From NCBI RefSeq assembly GCF_018691265.1, contig NW_024881327.1, positions 28,716,464-28,780,463 of the forward strand: 64,000 nt of DNA, in the 5' to 3' direction. The notes under the pieces are model-generated. The model saw nothing but the letters and a program-made list of their open reading frames with translations. It was not told the origin of the DNA and did not search any database. Made by a program: the position numbers and the translations under genes. The stretch comes from Tyto alba. Taxonomy: Eukaryota > Chordata > Aves > Strigiformes > Tytonidae. This document shows positions 39,088 through 50,182 of the stretch, piece after piece (positions within the stretch are counted from its first letter, which is position 1; each line of letters begins with the position of its first letter).

Positions 39088-39105
39088 AAAAAAAAAAAAA
39101 AAAAA
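39088..39105. repeat. A18 homopolymer
   Basis: Eighteen consecutive A at the 3' end of a 90-codon open stretch on the plus strand. A retroposed transcript was considered, but no poly(A) signal or target duplication is visible. Confidence 0.8.
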
Positions 39106-40878
39106 GAGGTTTTAATCTTCACTGTTGTCAATCTACATTAAATTACAGAAAGAAAAGGGAATTCATCTTAAAATAATGAAACCAGCCTCGGTTCAGACAT
39201 AATTTAGGGATTAACAACAGCTGAACCTGAGGCCATCATCTTCTCTCTTTTGATTGCTAATCATCAGGAAGAGCCTTCATTTGATCATTATTGCTCAGTT
39301 AAATCAAAAATATGCTAAAGGCATAAAACGATAACATTCAGCCACTATCTCATGAAGTTTTGGCTAAAGAATTACATATGCTCAGGAATCTTTCTTTTCT
39401 GCAACACGTAGTGCAAGCGATGGAGAACAGTAACATATGCTGTATATTTGCTGTACTGTTTTTCCGTAAATATGCAGTTTCTTTAAGTTCTATAAAACGT
39501 CATGTAACATAGAGAGTAGAATTCACAGAATAAAACTTTTCGTTAACTATCTGCCTCTCCTAAACTATCCCCATTATTGAAAGCAAACATATTCTACCTG
39601 TATTGAAAGACAACTTTATTCAGAGAAGCAAAGCACTCCTCTTTTCAAGAACTATTATAAAATAGATCACACTTTTTTTGTTCACTGCCTGTTTACATAC
39701 ACTTTCCATTGCAGTAAATAGCCCACATAAACCAGTCATTTCTTTCTCAAAGACAACGTGAACTTTAAAATAAAAAATAGTATTGGAAAACTCTGAGTAT
39801 TTAAGTGGACTCATTTCCTGAATTCCTTTAAAATGTATTGGATGTATTATTTTCCAGCCTTTAGGGGAAAATATAGGAGTTTTAGCATAGATTTCAGAGT
39901 CAAATACATCATTAAACAGAGGGAAAATTCTTCCTAGCAGATTATAACTCTAAGAAGTTAAGTGGGAGCACTTAAAGTTAAAAAACAACTAGAAAAGACT
40001 ATGATCAATCTTCTTTATACTTCTCCTTTTCCCTGGAAAAATAATATTTTAGAAGGCATGGTTAAAGTTGATGACAAAACAAAACAATATCAAAGAAAAG
40101 TAGATCAGTTGCATAAGGGACTCAAAAAGAAACAAGCCACATTTTTGTTTACTGCCTGACTGCTGTCAGCGATCTCCCTATAAGTTATCAAGTGAAAAAC
40201 TAATATGTGACAAAAGAGAAAGGTCACTCACCACAATAAGTCAGCAAATGTTTAGAAAGGTTACACATTATGATGACAATTGTGAACACCAAACTTATTC
40301 CATGGATGAGCAGTGAGGCAGTGAAGTTTCATTAAAACCAGAGTGAAGTTATTAAACTTTTATAATTTGACTGAGAAATGTGCAGCAACATTTTTCATAA
40401 GCTCAAGCCTGTGCAATGTGCAATGAGGGAACCAATAAGTAGTGAATTACAATAATCAATATGTGAAATGACAAAAGCATTAATCAACATTGCAGCAGTG
40501 TCCTGACCTAGGAAGAAATTAGTTTTATATAGATCACATAAATACTAGATAAATTACATACTGGGCCAAATGAATGGCTCATGTAACTCAATTGCTGATA
40601 TATGCAGCTGGTGACACATTTGGATCTAGTGATGAATTTGGATGATTACATTTCGACATGATATCATACTGAGTCAGGCAATTAGCATAACAACATTTTC
40701 ACAAGGACTTATTTTGATGTAAAATTTATGTAGATTCAGCTGCGCTCATGCATTTTCCTTGTTTGCATGGGACATTATATTGCTCCACAAGAAAAAGTCA
40801 CTGAGTTTTGCTGGCACGAGTACCCACAGATGCATAAGCTTAGGTGTACACATTTTGTTACTGGAAACAGGAAAATTA

Positions 40879-40881
<3 letters not shown>

Positions 40882-40907
<26 letters not shown>
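40882..40907. repeat. T26 homopolymer with similar flanks
   Basis: Twenty-six consecutive T. The 7-mer AAATTAT occurs just before (within 40872-40880) and immediately after (40908-40914), which resembles a short target duplication. In AT-rich DNA this may be chance. Confidence 0.8.
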
Positions 40908-40913
<6 letters not shown>

Positions 40914-41753
40914 TTGAAAAGGAAATTCCTTAATACAGATCTATTAATCAAAAAATGATCATAAATGATTAAATAAACCAGGCAGGGGACCATCCACAAA
41001 TGTTCAAAGACTTGGTAGCACAGCAAGAGAAAATTAGTGTTAAAATCTGTGTGTTGCAATTATCTTTTCAGAGACCCTTTTTATTTGAGATTTTTGATGG
41101 AGGTGATGCGAAGGTAGCAGAGAGGGTGTTTCATGCCTCACTACCTAGTCTCAAGTACCTAGAAATATGTACATGTTTATTGCAATTATTGATATGCAAT
41201 ATATAAAAAGTAAGGGACATGTTGGAAAACATTGTTACAGAATTTTTTTAAGGATGGGTTTAAATGAAAACAGCCTTTAGAATATATCTCTTTTAAAGAT
41301 AATACAGAATAGCACAGGTGATAACTATACATATATATCAACCCTAATTTTCTCAGCTCACCATTGGGATGGATGATAAAACTGTTTAAAGTGTAAATAT
41401 TCACCTTCAAGAGCTACGAATAGGTTCACTTGCTATCCTCCAGTGTCAAGATAAATGACTTGGCACATACACTGTTAGTGTGAACTTCTTACAGAAATGA
41501 AAGTAGGGGGTGAAAATGAATAGTGATGTGACTGCATTCTCTAGGTGCATCTCTCTCAGGAAATGCAAGCATCTTTGGAAGGGAAGAAAGAGCACAAACA
41601 TAAACAATAGGCAAGAGAAGATTTTTTGGTTAGTAAGCAGAAATAGCTGTCAAAATTGGGACTTACATAGAATATGGCTGTTTTTACTAGCCAGAAGAAA
41701 AGCTCTGCATGAAGACCCAAGGCAGTTTTCCAGGAATTTAAGAAGTGTTTAGG

Positions 41754-41769
41754 AAAAAAAAAAAAAAAA
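41754..41769. repeat. A16 homopolymer
   Basis: Sixteen consecutive A between TTTAGG and GTAAAAG. Confidence 0.8.
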
Positions 41770-44700
41770 GTAAAAGTGTGAAATTGAAGCATCTTTAATA
41801 CACCTTTATTAGATCCTCAACATTTCTGTATTGTGTATATAAAAAAGTGTATGAAAAATAAATGAAAATGACAGGTTGTAGGCATTATGCTGGCTGACAT
41901 AGTGGTGATATCTATTGATCCTGACAATGTCTCAGAGTTGTTCACTTACAATGATTGCTTGTTTGACTGTTTACTCAAATCTTGTTAACAAAAAAATTCA
42001 GAGTGAGATCCATTAGTTTCTTCAATTGCTAGTGGCTGTCAATGAAGAGTTTGTTTTTACTTGGGCTAACTCTTAACTTTGGTAGATTAAAAGAATACCC
42101 ACAAGGTCACCGAGTAATTCAGGAATGACTCAAAGCCTGACCAACAGAATTAAACTGTATTTATTCAATAATTTAGGCAGAGACATAATAATAAAAGCTG
42201 ATTGCATATTCAAGTAAAGGATTGAAAGAACAATCCTTTCCCAAGAAATCTGCATACCAGAGGTAGATTAAGCAGAGTCTTTTATTTTGTTTTTGACCAG
42301 AAAACATGTGGTTCTCACTTTGAAAAGGAGGAAACATAAGATGGACACCAACATTGACCTAAAGGAAAAAGCATATGAACTAATTAAAAACATATTATCT
42401 TTTAATCACAGTAGCAGAACTCTGTTTCAAGAGAACTAGGGCATGCCATTTCAATGTCTCTGAATAGCCACTCTTTTCCACACTTACTAACACACTGGAA
42501 GGACTTTATGTTAGAAGTGGTAGTTAAACTTCTGTGCAAGCGAAGATAGCTTGCCTTTTCATAGCTAATTGAAATAAAATGGCATGTCTGAAAAAAAACC
42601 TAAAATGCACAATGTTCCAAAAATAGAGGACCGGGGTAGAAAATCCAGGCTGGAGGGAAGAAAAAATAAATCTTTTAATTAGAAAACTGATAGGCCAGTT
42701 TTGTTGCACTGATCACTTCCTGTTTCATCCATTTTCTGTTTCCAACATTGTGATCATTATGAATGCTGAAGTGTTAAAAAAATGGTAACTGAGAACAGAT
42801 TGAGAGTCATTTTGGATAAGCTGTGCAGGCATATATAATAAAGGACAGTATTAGTCTCAAACCACCAACAATTAAAGATGCATCACTCAGCTTCTCTAGA
42901 ATTTTGTGCATGATTTTTAAAGAGTCATTGATCGAAAATCTGTCTTTATTCCATTATAACTGAGTTACTTTGCTCAGTTTCTCAAAGTCACTGGAAAATA
43001 CATCAGGAGTTATAATGTTGAATGAAATGCTCTTTTTAAGTATCAGAAAAGGTATGGTGGGCAAAATTCTATAATGTTACCAAAAATTATTGTACTTTGG
43101 GGAAATTTTAAATACATGCTCCTTGTTATATGCCTGAGTGAATACACTTTGTATGCTGGGCATTAACACGAAGCCTGTCATTATAAATAACACTTCCAGG
43201 CAACAAGGAAAATGAATTTTGGCCCATCTTTATTGTTCGCTACTCCATAGTTGCTTGTTGTATTTCATCAGAAAATATTATGTGCCTATCATTTCTAGAA
43301 AAATATAGTTGTTCTATTATCTCAGCCTAAAAACTAAAAGCAGTAAAATATAACATGCTTTGACATTGCAATTTATTGTACAAAAGTGCAAACAGGGGAA
43401 AATGGATATGAAACGGACCTAAGAAAATTAATGTGTGCTTTGGCAGCTCTCGGTTTATGAGAAGGTTACACTAAGCAGTTTGCTGGTCTGGAAAAATTTC
43501 CTTATTTTTCAACACTTTAAAACTTTTCCAAATAGTTTATAGGTTCAGTCTATCACCAATATGTATGTCAAAAAAATTCACTTTACTACTGAGAAGTGGA
43601 AATAGTTTTTTTGACAAGTTCATGCATGAGTTGCTGAAAGATCGACATTGTCACATAAATAACTGCTTCAGAAAGTAAACTAAATGAAGCCTGAGAGGTT
43701 TTAACTTTGTGTTCCAGGATTTCACACTCACTAATCCTTAAATGATGGTGAAAATTTACATTTTATGCTATGAAAAGAACTTTACAAAAAGTAGGAAGAG
43801 GCAAAATTGATTAAAGTCCAAAATAAAAGTATTCTTATTGGATGGGGCTGCATACCTCAGTTGTGGGAGACTTATTTTTCTTTTGAACTGACAATAACTC
43901 GATAACTCTGCTTTAGAATAAAATTCTTGGTGCAATAAGAAGAGCTGTGCTATTTAATTAGATTTGTACAACAGGTTCAGAATCTTTGTATTTGATTCAC
44001 TCTAAGAGGTGATTGAATACCACCACAATGTGACCTTCCAGGCTTCTGTTATTCTGTGAGGAGTACTAGAAATCCCCTTCTCCCATTGACTTGGGTAACA
44101 TCTGAATACAAGAATAATTTCTTAGGATGTACACCATATCTTGGAAGTTCAGTTCCATTGTTGCATTTAAATTTCTCTAATCTGCTACCAAGGCTTTGTT
44201 CTTTCTTTGCAACAGCGTTGTTTATTTGTGGGTGTTGTTTATGGGTTTTATTGTTTGTTTGCTATATCGGTCCTCAGCCTTCAAGCACTTTATAGGAGGA
44301 AGCATGACAGCTTTTATTACTAGAAGACAGGAATCAGCATTATGGTGCAGCCAATGAACAGTATTTCTCTAGACTTAAAGAATGCTGATCTCATTTACAA
44401 AGTACATTACTTCGCTTCCCATTCTAAGAGGAATACATTAATATTTTTGAAAATGACATTTCATGATTAGCTAAGCACAACACCTACACAGTCATTTCAA
44501 ATAAGATCGCCTGTTCTCAAAATTGTTTTACTATGTCAAAGGAAACAATAGTCTTTCTTGCAAGTCTGTTTAAAATTGAAAAACAATTATTTAAATTCAC
44601 TTTGACTCACAGGCTTGACTTTTCAGTAAAGAAATAAGCTCATTTCTATATTTTCTTTTCTGATATTCTGTATTATTTCTTATTTTCCAAAGACTTTAAA

Positions 44701-46481
44701 TACACTGTGGATTGGGAAGGAATTTTCATTACTATAAGCATTAATGTTTCTAGTGGAAAATTATTTAAGAACATTGAAAAGCTAATTGATCAGAAATTCA
44801 TGGGAATTATTTTGCCTTTTATATTAAACATGAGTAGAATTTCAATGAACTAATACAGGCTGAAAAGAGATATATTTTCAAGGTTTCATCTGTGATCTTG
44901 TGACATTTTAAAAACAAAAATAACTGAAAAGAGGGATATTTGCAGTGCAGTCCAGCATTTACAGAATCCAAAGAGAGTAGTCTCTGAAGCACTGTGTCAA
45001 AAATGAAAGGAGCATGCTCTGTGATGTGGTGAGATAAAAGTTCAACACTGTTCAAAGTGTCAAAGCTTGTTGATCAGCCTGAGTCCTCACCTGAGATAAG
45101 CAAGCGTATCTCCACCAGGTTCAGCGAGCTGGGTCACTGTAGTGGGCTGTTTCCCTCAGCTCTAGTACCTATTCAGCTATACGAATTTGATCATTTGGAC
45201 TGTAAGTGTCAGTCTGTCAACATAACAGTAGCTGTGAGGCCAGTTAGAGGTCCTTATTTCAGACACTCGGCTCCCTGCTTTTGATGGTGACAACACCTAC
45301 CACATGTGCTACAGCAGCCCAACATGAGAATACTCCAAATAATGTTAATTAACTCCTTAGTAGGCTCTTTTGCAATTGCATTCACTGGTTTGCAGCCCCA
45401 TGTCTGAATTATATGTAAGGATCTAAAGGCAAGAAATGCAGAGAACTGCACTTCCCAAAAGGCAACAAATCTAGGAACATTCAGCTGAAATGCACCACCA
45501 CAGCATAAGTTTCCAGAGACTAACATGTGAAATAGCAATCTTTCTGCGGTTTTCAGCCAGCTTTCAAGATTACTTGCCAGAATGCATACTAGAGGTCAGT
45601 AAATACATGAAATACCTACATCTGTGTTTTCACCTAGGATCAAGATACCAGTGTAATCTTTTTTTCTTGGTGTGGAAAATATATATCAGTAGCTGGACTG
45701 AGTTCTGTGTTTGTTTGTAATACCTAAATCTGTCATATGAGACATTTAAAAAAAGAAAAAAAGAAACAGAAAACACATTAAGCATGCTCCAATGACTGTA
45801 TAAAGGATTTCAAAGATAGACTATTCACTCTTCAATGTCAGAAATTCATTTGTTTCTAAGTTTCATCCTTCAGAGACTTTTGATCTGATTCCCATTTCCC
45901 ATCTTGCAACTTCAATATGTATAATGCTGCTTCATTATTTGCTGACATCTTGCCTCATGGTGAGCAGGTGTAACTTGAAAATAGTATATAAAAGCAATCT
46001 CTAATGCTGTTTCTGACCTCTGAAAAGTAATCTATGTCTGAACAACTCATTTGAAAGAAAAACCATCTTAGGTCCTTGAAGATTGGAGCAACTTTCTCTC
46101 CTGTCTGGGATTTTGTGTGTAAAGCTGTTTGGCTCACAGGAACCTTGAAATCTACCCTATCTTGATGCAAATGGTTCCATACATGTTCTTAGGGTAATTC
46201 CCACAGTGGATTAAGGCCAGTACAGGGAAGGAAGGGGAGCTGAGAAAGGAAAATTACTCCACTTCCATTGCATACAGCTATACACAACATGTATGTAACT
46301 TATACTATTTTTACCCTTTTTGTGTAACTGTGACTTAAGGTTACATTGGTAGCACTAACCCCCTGATTCTCTCAGACCAGGGCTGAGGTACTTGTATTAA
46401 CCAGCATATCTCCTTCTTTTGGCACTGGTGTGATTCTTCTCTGTAAGGTATCTCAAAGCAAAGAATAACATAAAATAAAAT

Positions 46482-46567
46482 GGAGAAGGGGAAGGGGAAT
46501 GGGAAGGAGAAGGGAGAGATAAGAATGAAGTAAAAGAGAAAGAGAGAGAAAGAGAGAAAGAAGGAAA
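46482..46567. repeat. Purine-rich GGAGAA/GAAAGAGA tract
   Basis: About 86 bases nearly all A or G on the plus strand, passing from AAGGGGAAGGGG to GAAAGAGAGAGAAAGAGAG. Only about four T interrupt it. Such homopurine stretches can adopt triplex (H-DNA) structure, which is inferred rather than shown. Confidence 0.85.
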
Positions 46568-46948
46568 TGTGTTTGAAACTAGGTCGTGGATCATTATGAC
46601 AATAAAACTTCCTTCTCTGAAGTTATGGCTTCTGAAATTGAAAACATTTTGACAACTTTAATGTAGCAGATCTAAAGTATTGAAGCACTCAAAGATTATT
46701 AACCTCCAAAAGAACTGCATCTTCTCTTCAAGGGAAGTCTTTGATCAAATCACTCTTGTTTATTAGGTTTTTTCCAAGTTATATCAGCAATATATGAAAT
46801 ATTTTGACCAATATTTTGTGGATGATAATTAAGAAATGATGATAGGGATTTGGGAAGTGGGGGGAGGATAGGTTTGCTTCATTTGCTGTACTTTGAGCCC
46901 AAGAGATATAAAGGGAGATAATAGTAGAGTCTTTAGAAACACTAGCAG

Positions 46949-46950
<2 letters not shown>

Positions 46951-46980
<30 letters not shown>
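46951..46980. repeat. T30 homopolymer
   Basis: Thirty consecutive T, the longest single-base run in the window. Its length in the assembly may be imprecise. Confidence 0.85.
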
Positions 46981-46988
<8 letters not shown>

Positions 46989-47594
46989 AACTGAACTGAT
47001 TTCCCCAAATTGTAAATGTAATGATTCATTCTGAGCTGGCATCCTGCCTGCAGTGCTTTTTGACCCTGCTAAAATGACTGCTTTCCCTGAGCCAGAATAC
47101 GTGAAAGGAAAAATGATGCTTAACATCATGTAGATAATGTTGGCATACACAAAATGTCTACATGCATTACACTATCATCTGTAAGATACCAACATTACAA
47201 ATATGCTTTTGATTCAGATTTAACTATTCTTTACTCAAACTGTAAACAGAACAGACTGAAGAACAAACTGTAATGTTTTACTAATATACTTTTTAAAAAT
47301 AATTTCTTCCTTTTAAGTGTTTATGCTTTTGAAGCTGAGTGATTTTTCTGCAAGTATAAGGCAGAAATTCACTTATATTTACAAACACATTTTCAATGTT
47401 TGTGTTGATAACCTTCCATGTGTTCATTCTGCACCAATATTTTCTCATGCTGGAAAGATTTGTCAAATCTGAAAATAACATTGCATAATGCACATGGAAA
47501 TTAGTCAAACTGAATTTCAAAGTTAGTGACCAAGTTGCCCATACCAACATACCAATCACTCAGCTTTAAGTACCATACTCTGCAAAACAGTTTC

Positions 47595-47615
47595 TTTTTT
47601 TTTTTTTTTTTTTTT
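47595..47615. repeat. T21 homopolymer
   Basis: Twenty-one consecutive T after TTTC and before CAAGTAG. Confidence 0.85.
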
Positions 47616-48330
47616 CAAGTAGAAATGAGGAAAAGTAGGATTAAAGCAACAGATATAATAAACTTCTCTGAGCAATAGAATACTTATTTACAAGAATCTG
47701 GGCTTTCAAAAAAGTACTAGCCGTAGTATATGGATCAGTAGCAGGTCATGACACTAGGAAAGAGTATGGTTGCAGTAAATGCTGTTAAAACACCTCTCAA
47801 ATACTTCATTTACTGCATGTTAGCATGTTTTCTTATTTAAAGTAATTTACAGTAACCTGGTAGGTTACTGGAAGGGCTTAAATTGAAATTAAAGGTAATT
47901 TAATCTGCTTCATAAACTAATTAACCAGTATTCAGTGAACAAATTAGTTTGTGATTTTTTATGGTTCCACAGTTACATTCTAAGAATGTTATTTGACTAA
48001 AAGAAAATATTATATTAAAACTTTTATTGCAGTTCAACAAACACCAGAGAAGGCCAGTGGTCAGAACTCATTACTGAAGATCATTTCAAATGAAAACCCA
48101 ATATTTTCTGCAGAATTCACAGTTTAAAAATTCCTATTAAAAATGTTTGAATTAAGCATTTCAAAGAGCATTTTAATATTGCAGAAGTAATGTAAATCAT
48201 TTCAAATTGGGGTAACATTGGCTTCTTACCAGAGACATTTGATACAAATTAATTTGTTTTAAAGAAGAACCTTTGATGAAATCAAAACTTTTGCATGAAA
48301 GAAACCAATATTGTTAAAAATAACCCTCCT

Positions 48331-48354
48331 AAATAAATAAATAAATAAATAAAT
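48331..48354. repeat. (AAAT)6 tetranucleotide microsatellite
   Basis: Six perfect AAAT units. Confidence 0.9.
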
Positions 48355-50041
48355 GTAATGATCCTAGTAATCCAATTTGTTATGTAACTTCAAAGGGATC
48401 TTCTTGTTAATGATTTTTGCTACATAGAGATGTAGTTTCCATATAAAGGGTGGTCCTTCTGCTGTGCTTTATGCAGAATTAATAGTCTGAATAAATGAGG
48501 CAGGCTAACGATAGGGTGGGAAAGGGGCGTAGTATATGGTCACTGGCCATGACCAAACTGCCACAGCCTGGCACCTGCAAAGAAAACCAGTAAAGAAAAC
48601 CTCTAAAGAAACCCAGTGCTCATCTCCTTAATATATGTCTGAACACAGCCTTTTCACAACAGAAAAAACAAGCAGAGAGCTAGATTAAATAAGAATCACC
48701 CATTTTAGAAGTGATACACGTGCTTGCATTGCATCCAGTTGACTATTAAAGAGAAACTTTCAGTTAAGAACAATGATTTATACTTGTCTAGGAGGCAATC
48801 TCTCGCATTCCTCCTTGAATCTTTTCATATAATCCATTGTCAAAACCAGGACAGAAGTCTAAATGGGCAACTGGACTAATCAAGTATGAACACTTCTGTA
48901 TGGTTATAACCACTACTGTTAAGCACTTCTCCAGAAAAACTGAGAATTTAATAAATGTTGCCCAAACAGCTGGAAACTCGTCTAAATCAGTGGGTATTAT
49001 AACCACCTGCAAAGTAAGTTTGAGAATCTGATTTTCTACAGATAGGGCAGCTATTTGAGAGGCCTAATTACACTAATTATAATAGGTGTTTTGTAATGTT
49101 GCATCAAAAGCACTGACCCACTCTGCATAGCAGGCGCTCATTAAATGTGGAAGATCTGCTATTAATAATCATTTACCCCTTGTGGAAACTGTGTACTGTA
49201 TGTAATAAAGTTAAAATCTAACTTCTTCAAAAAGCTAACCAAGAAAATAATATTTCTTTGAAACCAAGTTGAAACCCCTTGTTATTTCTTCACATTCAAT
49301 GAACTGAAGAAAGAATAAAGTCACCCTGTACTCTGTCGATCCCTCAGAAACAAAATACTACTTTTCAGTAAAACACGTAAGTACTAAACATACAAGGCTT
49401 ATGGACTGTATTATACAAGTCAGAGTGGATGATTTGATGATTTTTTCTATCTTTAAAAATCTATGAATCCACAAGAAAGTTACAATATTTAATTGATTTC
49501 ATCCCCTTCTATATGCTGTAGGCATGATTAATTAAGAAGCAGCGTTAAGTATTCTAGCAGACTTACTGTGTCTTAACCTTTAATTTTTAGCTTGTCAGGT
49601 TTCCTTTTTGCCTCCATTTAATCTTTTTCTTGTTTGTTTATAAATATTTGGACCAGTTCTCTTAATTCATTCAAATGGAAGAAGCTTGAATTCTAAAACA
49701 AATAGGACAAACCTTCAGTCTGGGATAAATTAACTTACATCCAAAGCCTTCTTTTCCGCTTTCCCAGTAAAAGAGACATCTCTCTTCTTAGATATTCTTA
49801 ACCATTAACAAGGACAGACCCAGAGCCCTGTTTCTCAGAAAGCAAATATGGCTGTAATGTGCTTAGCCCCAGCCACGAAATGAAAAAGCAACAGCTTGTG
49901 TAAGGTGAACTACCTTATGCTCCCATCATGAGTGAGCACTACCCTCCAACTGTAAGCACTATTAAACTTAATGTTCATTACAAGGACTGACAAATATAGT
50001 GCAATGTATAAATTCTTTTTTATATTTTTTTGCCTGTGTAG

Positions 50042-50182
50042 TTGGAAATCTTTCCTGTGCATTAGATGAGCTATTACCAAAACAGAAGAAACAGATACTG
50101 TCTAGACCCATTTTCTTGCAGCTTATAAATATCCATGCTCATGATTCCCAGGATTCATCCTATTGCTTGAGATCAGCTGAAG
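50042..50182 (+). CDS. Best plus-strand exon candidate, 141 bp, product unknown
   Basis: The 141-bp stretch is bounded by a T-rich acceptor ending TTTGCCTGTGTAG at 50041 and by a consensus donor, GAAG followed by GTAAGT, starting at 50183. Only one of the three frames is open. It begins in phase 1, passes 46 complete codons (GNLSCALDELLPKQKKQI and then a Gln/Ser/His-containing part ending CLRSAE), and ends after one base of the next codon. The exon is therefore symmetrical (1-1) and could be skipped without a frameshift. A branch-point-like ACTGAC lies about 55 bases before the acceptor. The peptide matches no family that I recognise and has no cysteine-rich pattern. It could be a true internal exon, an exon of a long non-coding RNA, or a chance pairing of splice signals. 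No partner exon was confirmed within the window. Confidence 0.35.

Larger units (their letters stand above)
39106..46481. other. Gene-free AT-rich unique sequence
   Basis: No exon is supported. Two segments (about 40370-40760 and 43110-43470) look like conserved non-coding elements. Otherwise only simple repeats are seen. Confidence 0.6.
46568..50041. other. Gene-free AT-rich sequence
   Basis: Unique sequence that includes two long T-runs and the (AAAT)n repeat. The 123-codon minus-strand frame at 46779-47150 exists only because the T30 run encodes lysines there. Confidence 0.6.

Noticed and set aside
38821..39141. 106-codon plus-strand frame ending in an A18 run, considered as a retroposed gene copy
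   Set aside because: There is no poly(A) signal, target duplication or recognisable protein. A frame of this length is expected by chance.
46779..47150. 123-codon minus-strand frame
   Set aside because: Its length depends on the T30 run read as lysines. The remainder is ordinary AT-rich sequence.
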